From Blattamonas nauphoetae (Eukaryota; Preaxostyla; Oxymonadida): 64,000 nt of DNA. Numbering within the stretch: position 1 is the stretch's first letter; the number at the start of each line of letters is the position of its first letter. The notes beneath the pieces are model-generated. The model saw only the letters and a list, made by a program, of their open reading frames with translations, was not told the DNA's origin and ran no database searches. The DNA lies in the NCBI GenBank assembly GCA_033064195.1, contig JARBJD010000229.1, positions 56,611-120,610 of the forward strand, in the 5' to 3' direction. Made by a program: the position numbers and the translations under genes. Shown piece after piece: positions 1 to 10,692 of the stretch.

Positions 1-709
1 ACACTGATTGCAGATCATCGATGATCGAAAAGCGGTTCACGCATAAATGACAAAAATACTTCTCCGAAGGGATGAGACCTTGCTGCAAAACTGTCTCGTG
101 AACCGCATGTTGTTCATTCCCATCTTCAATTTCGAGTTGTGTGAGGGCATCTGGTGTTGCGACCATGACACAGCAAATGATAATTCTCATGATGGTGACG
201 TGGAAATCGCCTGTTTCATTGAATGAAAGAGACAGTGGATTGAGAGTGATGATGATTTGAGGGATTAGATCAGCTTTGACGAGGGCAAGTCGGACTTTCG
301 GAGAACACCACATGATTTGATAGTCGAGCATCTTCATTGCAGCTTTAATGATTACCTGACTGGGTGAAGAAATGAGTACCACAATCGATTGGACGAAGTC
401 TGCCAAATAATTATCAGTGGTTCGCTCAAAGCTGTTGAGAAAATCATCTCCTGTACTTCGATTCTGTGGAGACACAGATTGGAGAAACATCAAGGCTTTC
501 GTTTCCAGTGATTCATGAAACACAGGCTGGAACTTCACAGTGGCAACGAGAGATCGAAAAACAACGACCCTTTCGACTTCAGAGGCAAGATTCCCTCCAT
601 CCCAATCCAGGAACGGTGAGCAATCCGTCGAAAATTGAAATGGACGAGAGGGCAAATCAGAGTGTGTTTCACCCGAGAAAGTGTCTGGTTTCTTGTCAAT
701 TTCGGTCAT
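1..709 (-). CDS. FLNW-family alpha-helical repeat protein, 3' end outside window
   Basis: Reading from an ATG at 709 leftwards there are 236 codons without a stop, running off the window edge. The protein starts MTEIDKKPDTFS, then shows the family signature CSPFLDW (usually CSxFLNW), VVFRSLVATVKFQP, FVQSIVVLISS, RLALVKADLIPQI, and ETVLQQGLIPSEKYFCHLCVNR. These blocks occur in the same order in the paralogues at 2.4, 6.3, 9.6 and 33.9 kb. The family looks all-helical, probably armadillo/HEAT-like. No enzymatic motif, signal peptide or membrane segment is visible. Function unknown. About 120 residues would be missing at the C-terminus if it has the usual family length. Confidence 0.8.
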   Translation of the reverse strand, partial: MTEIDKKPDTFSGETHSDLPSRPFQFSTDCSPFLDWDGGNLASEVERVVVFRSLVATVKFQPVFHESLETKALMFLQSVSPQNRSTGDDFLNSFERTTDNYLADFVQSIVVLISSPSQVIIKAAMKMLDYQIMWCSPKVRLALVKADLIPQIIITLNPLSLSFNETGDFHVTIMRIIICCVMVATPDALTQLEIEDGNEQHAVHETVLQQGLIPSEKYFCHLCVNRFSIIDDLQSV

Positions 710-1674
710 TCTTTCAGATTCTGAGTTCAATCACTCGTTATGGGTCGGGAGAATGAATCAGTGAGTCAAAGATAATGAGATGAAACAGACATCCAAAAGG
801 GACAATAAAAAGTAGTCAACCAAGAATGAGACAAATCATGAATGATGAAAGAGCTTGCGAACGAGAGAAAAAGAATGGAAGAATCAGAATGCAGTGGGTG
901 TACAAGAAGAGAGACTCTCGTTGTCAGACTAACGGAGAAACGAAAAGATGGACAATGAGAACGAAATGGTGAAGCGCAGATGAGAGACGATGATTGGAGC
1001 GAGCAAAAAGGAAAGCACGACTTGGCGAGAATTCGCTTCCGACGGAGGGAAGAGAAGCGTTCACAAAACTGTCAATGAGTGTGCTTGGCATGTCTGCAAA
1101 GTGAATTGAATCGATCGAAGGCAACAGCAACTTCTGTCTGGTCCTGCTCGGATCGACGAGTCGATGAGGAGCAAGAAGTGTTGACAGAGATGGGCAAGCA
1201 CTTGCGGAAGTGAGAGATGATGGCAATTTCGTGTCCCCAGTGAAGTCTGCTTTCTGAGTCTCGCTTTGAAGGGAAAGTGTTCAGTCGTATTGTGATTCGA
1301 TCCTTGTCCTCCTTTTCATCAGTCGGAGACGAAACCATCTCCTCGTTTGTCCCGTCACCCTCGGCACTTTTCACTCTGAACTGCCAGTGCCAATCTCAGA
1401 TTTCACTCTCACGCTGTCAACAGGGACTTCAGTGTCTCCAGCTGTTCTTGGTGTCACGAGACAGTACCGACACATTGAGTGAGTGAAGGCGACGATGTCA
1501 TGAGTCCAGCCAGAATCGCGGCGACTGTGGAGACGACGTGGCAAGCCGCGATGTCGGCGGTGTCGGTGTTCTGTCGGTCTGATCTTTTGTACACCGCTGG
1601 ACTGGCTTGTGTTGGTTTCGCTGAAGTCCGGAAACAGCAATCTCGCCCTTCTCTCGAGTCCGGTTGGGGTTGGT
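710..1674. repeat. Intergenic stretch ending in duplicated module copy 1 (truncated)
   Basis: 710-1270 holds no convincing gene. The bases just upstream of the family gene, including gacatccaaaaggg near 787-800, are shared with the same position upstream of the paralogue at 25.8 kb. From about 1275 to 1674 the sequence closely matches 4690-5060 and more loosely 17640-18010 (shared landmarks: the stretch around tcagtcggagac, and ctgtggagac followed by gtggcaag). Here the module joins the minisatellite directly at gtttggcgaagagggag; in copies 2-4 about 550 bases or more separate these points, so copy 1 looks internally deleted. I see no function. Confidence 0.6.
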
Positions 1675-2215
1675 TTGGCGAAGAGGGAGAGGCAGAGGGG
1701 AGTGGGAGGGTGTGGGTGGTGAGGGAGAGGCAGAGGGGAGTGGGAGGGTGTGGGTGGTGAGGGAGAGGCAGAGGGGAGTGGGAGGGTGTGGGTGGAGAGG
1801 GAGAGGCAGAGGGGAGTGGGAGGGCGTGGGTGGTGAGGGAGAGGCAGAGGGAGTGGGAGGGTGTGAGTGGTGAGGGAGAGGCAGAGGGAGTGGGAGGTGT
1901 GGGTGGAGAGGAGAGGCAGAGGGGAGTGGGAGGGTGTGGGTGGTGAGGGAGAGGCAGAGGGGAGAGGGAGGGTGTGGGTGGTGAGGGAGAGGCAGAGGGG
2001 AGTGGGAGGGTGTGGGTGGAGAGGGAGAGGCAGAGGGGAGAGGGAGGGTGTGGGTGGTGAGGGAGAGGCAGAGGGGAGAGGGAGGGTGTGGGTGGTGAGG
2101 GAGAGGCAGAGGGGAGTGGGAGGGTGTGGGTGGAGAGGGAGAGGCAGAGGGGAGTGGGAGGGTGTGGGTGGTGAGGGAGAGGCAGAGGGGAGTGGGAGGG
2201 TGTGGGTGGTGAAGG
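1675..2215. repeat. 38-base G-rich minisatellite, array 1 (~14 units)
   Basis: Tandem repeat with consensus gtgagggagaggcagagg followed by ggagtgggagggtgtgggtg, 38 bases per unit with point variants. The plus strand is almost free of C and has runs of three or four G. Because 38 is not a multiple of three, three units encode a 38-residue Pro/Ser/His/Leu cycle on the minus strand in every frame, which makes long spurious ORFs. It lies about 165 bases downstream of the stop codon of the family gene at 2382. Confidence 0.95.
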
Positions 2216-2381
2216 AGAGTGCAGCGACCACCGAAGGAGACTGGCGAGAGAGAGTCACAATCCTTCTTGCAAACGAAACCTTGAGGGGATTCCAGTGCCG
2301 ACAACGATCACACGTAAACAGTATGTCTTGCCCAAAAGAAGTCAAAAAGTGTTGGAGATGGTTGCTCGTTCTTGCCTGTTT

Positions 2382-3455
2382 CTACAAAAGCTTTGGAAGG
2401 TTCATGCCCAACTGGTTGTTCCATTCGATCGATTTGGCAACAGCACATTTTCCGAAATATGCCTTTTGGTCATTTCGCAGCTTTGCCTCGATCAAATCTT
2501 CGATGCCCTCCATTCTCAACATTCGATGCACTTCCTTTGACGTCTGCCGTTCCTCACCCCTTGTTTTGTTCCATTCCTGCTGCATAACGATCACTGAAGC
2601 CAGAAACCAATAGATTGACTCATCAGTTTCAATGAATGTGAGACAACTTGGGATCGTCACAAAGATGGGCATATGAAGAATAAATTCCATTGTTGGTTGA
2701 TAAGAAGGACATATTTGGAGGAGATTGATGAGGAGTAACAGAAAATACTTGGATTGTTCACCATCTATGATCGAGTAGCGGTTCACACACAAATGCCAAA
2801 TGTATTTCTCCGAATGGGCGAGAACTTGCTTCAGAACCGTCTCGTGAACATTTTGCTGTCCATTCCCATCTTTAATTTTGAGTCGTGAGAGACCATCCGG
2901 TGTTGCGATTGTGACAGAAGTGTCAATGATTGTGATGAGACGAGTGTGGATATCGACAGCATCTGCGAATGAAAGTGACAGTGGATGGAGAGTAACGATG
3001 AGTTGAGAGATCAGATCAGCTTTGACGAGGGCAAGCCGAGATTTTTGTGAACATGACACGATCAGATATCTGAGCATCCCCATTGCAGCTTTAATGATTG
3101 CCAGACTGGGTGAAGAAATGAGCACCACAATCGATTGGACGAAGTCTGCCAAAGATTTATCAGTGGTTAGCCCAAGGTCGCTGAGAAAAGCATCTCCGGA
3201 ATATTGATAAATCTGAGTCATAAATTCCAGAAATTGTACGGCCTTAGCTTCCAGACAGAGATTCAATGTAGGCTGCAACTTCGCAGTGGCAACAAGAGAT
3301 CGGTAGACAACGGCCATTTGTCCTTCAGATTCACGTCGGCCAGGACGCCAATTCAGAAAAGCAGAAAAGTCTACAGAATATGGAAAATCAGGGGAGGACA
3401 AGTCCGAGCGTGTCGTAGCTGAGGATGTTGCTGTTGTATTGATTCTCGTGTTCAT
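2382..3455 (-). CDS. FLNW-family alpha-helical repeat protein, complete
   Basis: 357 residues from ATG at 3455 to a stop at 2382. The order of family blocks is complete: a variable Ser/Thr-rich N-terminus of about 30 residues, FSAFLNW, VVYRSLVATAKLQPTLN, FVQSIVVLISSPS, LALVKADLISQLIVTLHP, ETVLKQVLAHSEKYIWHLCVN, PTMEFILHMPIFVTIPSCL, MLRMEGIEDLIEAKLRN and a terminal GMNLPKLL. Long amphipathic helices, no Cys clusters, no catalytic motif, no secretion signal. Probably cytosolic, possibly a protein-interaction scaffold (inference from fold impression only). Intact and likely expressed, though no promoter can be pointed to. Confidence 0.85.
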   Translation of the reverse strand: MNTRINTTATSSATTRSDLSSPDFPYSVDFSAFLNWRPGRRESEGQMAVVYRSLVATAKLQPTLNLCLEAKAVQFLEFMTQIYQYSGDAFLSDLGLTTDKSLADFVQSIVVLISSPSLAIIKAAMGMLRYLIVSCSQKSRLALVKADLISQLIVTLHPLSLSFADAVDIHTRLITIIDTSVTIATPDGLSRLKIKDGNGQQNVHETVLKQVLAHSEKYIWHLCVNRYSIIDGEQSKYFLLLLINLLQICPSYQPTMEFILHMPIFVTIPSCLTFIETDESIYWFLASVIVMQQEWNKTRGEERQTSKEVHRMLRMEGIEDLIEAKLRNDQKAYFGKCAVAKSIEWNNQLGMNLPKLL

Positions 3456-3499
3456 TATTCGTGAGTTCGAGAAATGTCACTCGTTATGGGTGAAAACGA

Positions 3500-5594
3500 A
3501 AGAGTGAAATGAATGATGACATCATTTCGTCGAAGAACAACGAATGAATCTGTGAAGCAACACAAAAATGCCGAAGAAGAGGCGAATGTGTCAAGACGAG
3601 TGGTTTCGCTTTCTTGATTGTTCATCCACTCGAATCTTTCGCTTCAACAACTCGGGAACAGTGTGCGGTTGTAAGGGGCACGCGAATCCAATCGAAGACG
3701 AAGGAGTGGCTGGCAGTCAGTGTTCGCATGTTCTCGTCCCTTCTGCTCCTCTGCGTCAAGGCTTCCCGACGCTTGCTGTGACGTTTACGTCTCGTTCAGT
3801 CTCTTCGATCGATCAGAGGGTGAGTGGTTCGTCGGTTGAGAACAAAGTGGATTAGTGACGAAGGAGAGCGGGAGAGGCGGAAAAGCGTGGGAGAGATCGA
3901 CTCTGTTCCATCACACACCGCAGAAGAGGCAATGTGTTGAGAAGGGGAAGTCCATCGAATCAACGACGTCGGGTCCTCATGAAGACGTGACGGCACTGAC
4001 GAGACAGGCCAAGCGATCAGAAGCGGGTGTCGACCACGATGCAACTTGGCTGATCACAGTCGTCATCCATCCAAACCGTCGAACGTTCAGTCCAGCCAAG
4101 TGGCTCAACACAATTGAGTTCAGCACAACTCCTCCTCCCCAATCTCCTTTCCGATCTTTCAGCAGCCTTCCTTCGAGTGTCTTCCAAGTCTTCCATTCTC
4201 GTCTTTCGAAGAACGATCTTCACCGACTCGCATCGTTCCTGACTGTTCAGATCCCGTGCTCGCCCCATCCTGATTCTGTCACAACAGAAGCTTCAATCGA
4301 CACGGTGGATTCTGAAGTCGGGACATGGCTCGAGAAAGGGAGGACGATGGGCAGGGCACAAACAGCAGCGAGAGGGATGGTAGAAGGGACTGATTCGGAG
4401 GAGTTGGGAAAGACGAGATCCAAATCCCTCCGATCAGGATGTCTGGATGATCAAAGTGAACGGCGCGGTCGCGGTCGAGTCTTCGCTGGTTCTGGGCTGG
4501 CTCTTCTGAAGACGCAGAAGGTTTAATCTTTGCTGAACGGACTGTTCGATCACAGCAGAATGAACGAGAACAAGCAGAACAGACGAGTCACGGAAGAGTG
4601 TCAAGACGGATTCATCAACAGTTCCTGTCTCCTTCACTCTCTCTCATCATCTCTCTCTTCGTCTTCTTTTCGATCCATGTCCCACATTTCATCAGTCGGA
4701 GCCACAACCATCTCCTCCTTTGTCCCGTCACCCTCGGCACTTTTCACTCTGAACTGCCAGTGCCAATCTCAGATTTCACTCTCACGCTGTCAACAGGGAC
4801 TTCAGTGTCGCCAGCTGTTCTTGGTGTCACGAGACAGCACCGACACATGGAGTCAGCGAAGGCGACGATGTCATGAGTCCAGCCAGAATCGCGGCGACTG
4901 TGGAGACGATGTGGCAAGTCGCGAGGTCAGCCGTGACAGTGTTCTGTCGGTCTGATCTTTTGTACACCGCTGGACTGGCTTGTGTTGGTTCTGCTGATGT
5001 CAGCCAACAGCAATGTCGACCGTCCCTCGAGTGCGGTTGGGGTTGGTTTTGGCGAAGAGGGAGATGGCAGCTGGTCATCAGTTGAGGTGTTGATGACGAG
5101 AGCGATGAAAAGCGATGCCGAGCTTCGTCTTCCATGGCGGAGACAGGAAGAGAGATGTGCGGGAGGGGAGTCGTGAACTGATTTCACTTCGCCTCTTCTG
5201 CCTCTTTTCACTCTTCTTGCTTCTCTCCCTCACATCCATGTCTGGGGATCCGTTCTGCTTGTCCAGCATCCACCCACTTCGAGTGTCTCTGCCACTCTTC
5301 CTTGTCTACCTTTCGCCTTCCCCGTTCGTCTCTTGCTCGCCTTCCTTTCTCCTCTTCTTCCTCCATCTCACCCATCCGTTCCTCCGACTTTCACTCTCCC
5401 AATTCGTCGACGGTGTCTCGTGGTTTCTCATCGACTTGTTTCTTCCGTCTGCTCTCCCCTTCCACTCTTTGTCCACATTCCGCCTCCTTCTTTCATTGAC
5501 GAACGAGCCTGGAGTGGAAAATGCGAAGGAGGAAGACAGTTGAGGCGAGCATAGCTTTGGTTTCGAACGAACAGCTGCCAGAAGGTACAACATC
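3500..5594. repeat. Duplicated module copy 2 (non-coding)
   Basis: No credible gene. From about 4060 the text is shared with 17030-18600: landmarks include ctcgaagaacgatctt, gggcagggcacaaacagc, the run gaagggactgattcggagg, and tcaacagttcctgtctcc. Parts also match 1275-1674 and 32550-33250. Short open frames on both strands differ in frame between copies, which argues against protein-coding. The module always sits on the downstream (left) side of a minisatellite plus family gene, so it is part of the same segmental unit. Confidence 0.65.
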
Positions 5595-6035
5595 GAGTGA
5601 GGTGAGGGAGAGGGAGAGGGGAGTGGGAGGGTGTGGGTGGAGAGGGAGAGGCAGAGGGGAGTGGGAGGGTGTGGGTGGTGAGGGAGAGGCAGAGGGGAGT
5701 GGGAGGGTGTGGGTGGTGAGGGAGAGGCAGAGGGGAGTGGGAGGGCGTGGGTGGTGAGGGAGAGGCAGAGGGGAGTGGGAGGGCGTGGGTGGTGAGGGAG
5801 AGGCAGAGGGGAGTGGGAGGGTGCGGGTGGTGAGGGAGAGGCAGAGGGGAGTGGGAGGGTGTGGGTGGTGAGGGAGAGGGGAGTGGGAGGGTGTGGGTGG
5901 TGAGGCGGAGGCAGAGGGGAGTGGGAGGGTGTGAGTGGTGAGGGAGAGGCAGTGGGGAGTGGGAGGGTGTGAGTGGTGAAGGAGAGGCAGAGTGGAGTGG
6001 GAGGGTGTGAGTGGGGAGGGAGGGCGTGGGTGATG
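5595..6035. repeat. 38-base G-rich minisatellite, array 2 (~11 units)
   Basis: Same 38-base unit as at 1675, with one shortened unit near 5875 and variants ending gtgcgggtgg or gtgagtgg. It begins after the module sequence aacgaacagctgccagaagg, which recurs before arrays 3 and 4. It ends about 225 bases downstream of the stop of the family gene at 6260. Confidence 0.95.
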
Positions 6036-6259
6036 ACGGAGCAGGTCTCGAGAACGGCAATGAATTTGGCGACGACATATTTCGATCCTTCCGAATCAGC
6101 GTCGGAAGCGTCAGCTGATGAGCGAAGGAGATCAATAATCATTCGGGCGAATGAAAGCATGAGGGGATTCCAGCTCCGACAACGATCACACACAAACAGT
6201 ATTTCTTGCCCAAAAGAAGCCAGATACAGTTTGAAATTTGGGCTAGTTCTTGCCTGTTT

Positions 6260-7333
6260 CTACAAAAGCTTTGGGAGATTCATGCCCAGCAAGTTGTTCC
6301 ATTCGATCGATCTGGCAACAGCACATTTTCCGAAATATGCCTTTTGGTCATTTCGCAGCTTTGCTTCAATCACATCTTCGATGCCCTCCATTCTCAATAT
6401 TCGATTCACTATCTTTGACGTCTGTCGTTCCTCACCCCTTAGTTCGTTCCATTCCCGCTGGGCCTTGTTGATGTCATACAAAAAACCCCAGATTGATTCA
6501 TCATTTTCGAAGAATGTGAGACAACTTGGGATCGTCACAAAGATGGGCATATGAAGAACAAATTCCAGTGTTGGTTGATGATAGGAACATATTCGGAGGA
6601 GTCGGGTGAGTAGTAACAGGAAATCTCTGGATTGCTTCCCATCGATGATCGAAAATTGGTTCACGCAAAAATGCCAAATATACTGCTTCGAAGGAATGAG
6701 AACTTGTTTCAGAACCGTCTCGCGAACAGCTTGTTGTTCATAGCCATCTTCGATTCTGAGTTCGTTCAGTCCATTCTGAGTTTGGAGCCTGAGAGAGTAG
6801 TTGATGATATTCATGAGGTGCATGTGGATATCGACAGCTTCGGCAAAGGAAAGAGACAGTGGATTGAGAGTAATGATGAGGTGATGGATTATATCCGCTT
6901 TGACGAGGGCAAGATGGACCTTTGGAGAACACCACAAGATCAGGGTTTCGAGTATCTTCCTTGCAGCTTTAATGATCGCCTGACTGGGTGAAGAAATGAG
7001 CACCACAATCGATTGGACGAAGTTTGTCAACGATTCATCAGCGGTTCGCTCAAAGCTGTTGATAAACGCATCGGCTGACCCTCGACACATTGTAGTCACA
7101 GATTCCAGAAATTGCACGGCCTTCGTTTCCAGAGAGACATTCAATGGAGGCGGTATCTCCACTGTGGCAACAAGAGACCGGAAGACAACTGCCTTTTCGG
7201 ATTCAGATTCATATGGTTTTTCGTCCCAATTCAAGAAAGCAGAACAGTCTGGAGGACCTAAAAAGTTGTGTGAAGAGATACCAGAGTTCGGGGAATCAGA
7301 GAAAGAGGATATCTTCACGTCTGATGTTGTCAT
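6260..7333 (-). CDS. FLNW-family alpha-helical repeat protein, complete
   Basis: About 357 residues with ATG at 7333 (MTTSDVKISSF), the start that matches the paralogues; an in-frame ATG at 7420 would add 29 residues not shared by the family. Signature blocks: CSAFLNWDEK, VVFRSLVATVEIPPPLN, FVQSIVVLISSPS, LALVKADIIHHLIITLNP, AEAVDIHMHLM, ETVLKQVLIPSKQYIWHFCVN, MPIFVTIPSCLTFF, ILRMEGIEDVIEAKLRND, GMNLPKLL. About 80% of block residues agree with the copy at 2382. Function unknown; helical repeat protein. Confidence 0.85.
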   Translation of the reverse strand: MTTSDVKISSFSDSPNSGISSHNFLGPPDCSAFLNWDEKPYESESEKAVVFRSLVATVEIPPPLNVSLETKAVQFLESVTTMCRGSADAFINSFERTADESLTNFVQSIVVLISSPSQAIIKAARKILETLILWCSPKVHLALVKADIIHHLIITLNPLSLSFAEAVDIHMHLMNIINYSLRLQTQNGLNELRIEDGYEQQAVRETVLKQVLIPSKQYIWHFCVNQFSIIDGKQSRDFLLLLTRLLRICSYHQPTLEFVLHMPIFVTIPSCLTFFENDESIWGFLYDINKAQREWNELRGEERQTSKIVNRILRMEGIEDVIEAKLRNDQKAYFGKCAVARSIEWNNLLGMNLPKLL

Positions 7334-7483
7334 TCTTGAGGAGTCTGAGGAAATACACTTGTTATGGGTCAGAAAACTGGTTGAAACAAAGAGATTGAAT
7401 AGAAATTGACGAGAAATCAAGACACATCAAGACTTTATTTTCACTGGCCGTAGTTTCAAGGTGAGTAGACATCCAACACTCTC

Positions 7484-8374
7484 TCAAAAGAGCATAGCAA
7501 CACGAATGTCCATCGGCGACAATACATCACTCAGCTGCACCAGAACAGACTCCTCCGAGCTGTTGAGCACACTCAGCGGAATCCCAAACGCCTTTGCCCA
7601 CCACGAGCTCCGAATCGCCACGTCGCGGTTGCTCTTGATCAAACCAGCAGCGAAACAACAGGCCTGTTCCCGATGCTGCTGTTCAACACAATCCACTCCA
7701 CCCTGCGATTGTCCCGACACCACATCCACATCCGCCAGCCTCTGTATCACGTCGCTCGCGAACACAAGCTCACTTGTCCGGAAGAATGCTGTCCGTCCAA
7801 TGAACTCAACCATCTTCTCAATTTTCGGATCCAACCGCTCGTCCACAACCGATCCGTCTCGCTGCGGGGTCAGTGTGATCTTTGGCACGTTTTCCAGAAG
7901 GATCGACGACAGGTGTGGCGTCATTGTTCGCACTGGCTTTGGTGATGTTGTCTGCCAATCGTCCACCACAAGCCCCGACGCCTCGTCCTTTTCGAAAGTG
8001 ATGGGAGGCAGTTCAAAGAGGCGAAGAAAGATGTCGATGGAAGTGTCTGGTTTGGAAGCGGAAATGGTCACACTTGTTTGAGCTGCAACAATTGTGTTTG
8101 GTTGGATCCATCTGAGACGATGAGAGGCAGATGAGGGAAGAAGGAAGACGGACGACCCAAAGGAAAAAAGCAAATCGAAAGTGCGAAGATCATATGGCTC
8201 ATCGAAAGTGAATTCTGTTACAAGGTGGTTGGATGTTAAGAATGACGTCATTCGTGTTTGTTCGGAATCGAAGCAATGTGTGTGGGAATTGAAGTGGGAA
8301 TCTGAAATGGGCGACAATCGATCGAGGTGTCCTTCGACATGTCTCCAGCGACGATCGAGAAGTGGTGGTCGCAC
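7484..8374 (-). CDS. Hypothetical protein upstream of an FLNW gene
   Basis: An open frame of 296 codons; a downstream ATG giving MTSFLTSNHLVTEF is an equally good start (about 256 residues). Composition is ordinary and coding-like. The C-terminal half is rich in helical, hydrophobic segments (KIEKMVEFIGRTAFF, SELVFASDVIQRL, SSWWAKAFGIPLSVL), with two Cys pairs. No known motif recognised. It lies 150 bases upstream of the family gene at 6260-7333 on the same strand. It could be a fragment of a larger helical-repeat protein. Confidence 0.5.
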   Translation of the reverse strand: MRPPLLDRRWRHVEGHLDRLSPISDSHFNSHTHCFDSEQTRMTSFLTSNHLVTEFTFDEPYDLRTFDLLFSFGSSVFLLPSSASHRLRWIQPNTIVAAQTSVTISASKPDTSIDIFLRLFELPPITFEKDEASGLVVDDWQTTSPKPVRTMTPHLSSILLENVPKITLTPQRDGSVVDERLDPKIEKMVEFIGRTAFFRTSELVFASDVIQRLADVDVVSGQSQGGVDCVEQQHREQACCFAAGLIKSNRDVAIRSSWWAKAFGIPLSVLNSSEESVLVQLSDVLSPMDIRVAMLF

Positions 8375-9618
8375 AAAGGATGAAGACAGCTTTCTGATGG
8401 AACCAGAACTTGCTCCAAGTCGGATCTGTGAATGGATTATCGTTTGTTGGGATGTTCATTTTGGAGGCGTTCGAAGCCATGTGGAGTGGTCGGCCAGAGG
8501 ATCTCGTTCATGATGAGATGGGCCATACGTGGAAATCGCCTGGCTCTGCAAAAGAGAGTGACAATGCATTCAGAGAGGTGGTGACTCGACGTTTGTGAAC
8601 GAACTGTGGCGAGATTCAGTCTGTTGGTGCTTTGCATGACACTCAACCACAACACCATCATCAATACTCGCGAAACTGCACACCACTTGTGAAAGACATC
8701 CTTCTTCGACGAACACCACACTTGCAACAAGGAGCGCAGATCCAGCGAACACATCGAGGCTCACAATCGTCTTCAGCTGGCAATGCAGATGTGTTCATTC
8801 CCGTTCCGTGGAACAATACGTCGATCAAGTTGAGTCGAGAATGAGTGGGATGGACAGGCGTGTCAATGCCCCTTCTTCTCACCAACACGTTCAGCAAACA
8901 CCGACTGTTGACCACATTTCTTTCTTTTTTGGGGATCTTCTGGCTCTTCTGGAGGAACAAAAACTGATGTTGGGGTGTGGAACGCGAAGGTGTCGACCAT
9001 CCCAACCAGAGTTGTCGGTCACTCTGTTCCTGCTGCTGGAGAGAGCCATTGATTGTGAGAACTCCCTTCAGCGTGGTTGGGGCGATGAGGGATTCTTTCC
9101 CTCTTCTTCCATCGAGTGGGACAGTGAGGAGGGCTTCCGTGATACAGAACGAAGAATTTTGTCTCTTCTTTTCTCACCTCTTTTTGAGTGGGAGTGGGAC
9201 GAGGGAGTGGTTGGCGTGGATGAAGACGCATTTGGACTTCTGTCTCTCCGACGAGTCGAGGATGATGGGCGATGTGCGATTGACTCAGAAATCCCATCTC
9301 ATCATTCCAATGAATAATCAAGTGGGTTCCAGTTGAGAGAACAATCAGAAACAATCACGCAAAGACAGACTCCCACCAATCGTCACCATCCATCCTTCCA
9401 TCCTTCGACGCATTTCCTTCCACAAAATAGTTGAGGGAGAGTGCGGCGAAGGTGAAGGAGAGTGCGGCGACGTTCGAGGGAGACGGGCGAGAGAGAATCA
9501 CATTCGTTCCCACAAACCAAACCATGAGGTGATGCCAGAGCCAATTTAGATCACACAAACAGCGTTGTCTAAACCACGTCAGAAATTATTCGAAACGTTA
9601 GCTGGCTCCTGTCTGTTT
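8375..9618. other. No recognisable gene
   Basis: Only short overlapping frames on both strands. The last ~190 bases (9430-9618) resemble the sequence that lies between minisatellite and family gene in the other units (cgagagagaatcaca followed by ttcgttcccaca), but the minisatellite itself is absent or reduced to a trace near 9432-9480. Confidence 0.5.
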
Positions 9619-10692
9619 CTATCCACGCTGCGGGAGATTCATGCCCAGCTTGTTGTTCAATTCAATCGATTGGCTAACAATCCTTCCTCCATCGTATCCA
9701 CTTTTGTCGTTTCGCAGCTTTGCTTCGATCACATCTTCGATGCCCTCCATTCTCAACATACGATGTGCTTTCTTCCACATCGGTCGCACTTTCCCGCTTT
9801 GATCGTTCCATATTCGCTGGACGTCCATCATGAAATACAGAAACAACCAGACTGAGTTCTCATCTTCGAAGAATGTGAGACAACTTGGGATCGTCACAAA
9901 GACGGGCATATCAAGAACTATTTCCATTGTAGGTTGATAATAATGCGAGATTCGGAGCAGTTGGGCCAAGAGTGCCAGAAAATAATTGGATAGCTCTTCA
10001 TCGATGATCGAATAGCGATTTACGCACAAATGCCAAATATACTGCTTCGAAGGAATGAGAACTTGCTTCAGAACCGTCTCATGAGCAGTTTCTTGTTCAT
10101 TTCCATCTTCGATTCTGAGTTCGTTCAGTCCAGATGGAGTTGCGAGCCAGAGAGAGTTGCTTATGGTTTTCATGAGGTTGATGTGGATATCGACAGCTTC
10201 TGCAAAGGAAAGAGACAGTGGATTGAGAGTGTTGATGAGTTGAGGGATTAGATTAGCTTTGACGAAAGCAGGAAGGACTTTCGCTGAACAATTGTCAATC
10301 AAAGTTCCGAGCATCTTCATTGCTGCTGGGACGATAGCCTGAATGGCTGAAGAAATTAGCACCAAAATGGACTGCACGAAGTTGGTCGAAGATTCATCAG
10401 CGGTTCGCCCAAAGATGTTGAGAAAAGCATCGGCTGCATCTTCATTGTCCAGATCCACAGATTTGAGAAATATTATAGCTTTCGCTTCCAGAGAGTCATC
10501 AAGTGCAGGCTGGAACTTCATCGTGGCGACGAGAGACTGAAAGACAAGAGCCTTTTCGTGTTTAGTTTCTCGTTTGCCATTGCTCCAATTCAGGAAAGCA
10601 GAACAGCCTATAGAATATGACAAACAGTGGAAAGATATACCGGGGCAAGAAGAATTCGTTACAGAGGATGAACTCGCAGATAAAGTCGTCAT
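9619..10692 (-). CDS. FLNW-family alpha-helical repeat protein, complete
   Basis: Start chosen at ATG 10692 (MTTLSASSSSVTN), aligning with the copy at 33928-35001; the open frame runs 75 codons further upstream without family similarity. Signature blocks: CSAFLNWSNGK, LVFQSLVATMKFQPALD, FVQSILVLISSA, PAFVKANLIPQLINTLNP, AEAVDIHINLM, ETVLKQVLIPSKQYIWHLCVN, MPVFVTIPSCLTFFED, MLRMEGIEDVIEAKLRND and an altered tail GMNLPQRG. Nearly a twin of 33928-35001, indicating a recent duplication. Confidence 0.85.
   Translation of the reverse strand: MTTLSASSSSVTNSSCPGISFHCLSYSIGCSAFLNWSNGKRETKHEKALVFQSLVATMKFQPALDDSLEAKAIIFLKSVDLDNEDAADAFLNIFGRTADESSTNFVQSILVLISSAIQAIVPAAMKMLGTLIDNCSAKVLPAFVKANLIPQLINTLNPLSLSFAEAVDIHINLMKTISNSLWLATPSGLNELRIEDGNEQETAHETVLKQVLIPSKQYIWHLCVNRYSIIDEELSNYFLALLAQLLRISHYYQPTMEIVLDMPVFVTIPSCLTFFEDENSVWLFLYFMMDVQRIWNDQSGKVRPMWKKAHRMLRMEGIEDVIEAKLRNDKSGYDGGRIVSQSIELNNKLGMNLPQRG

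Noticed and set aside
1371-2345. Long Pro/Ser/His/Leu-rich minus-strand ORFs over the 38-base arrays (also at 5.4, 18.5 and 33.1 kb)
   Set aside because: All three frames are open with the same 38-residue cycle, which follows from a stop-free 38-base repeat; no unique flanking domain is conserved, so they are taken as repeat artefacts.
1275-5070. A conserved minus-strand peptide in the duplicated module (THDIVAF, CLVTPRTAGDT) as a gene
   Set aside because: The conservation extends over all positions of a recent DNA duplication, stops differ between copies, and no start or domain is evident.
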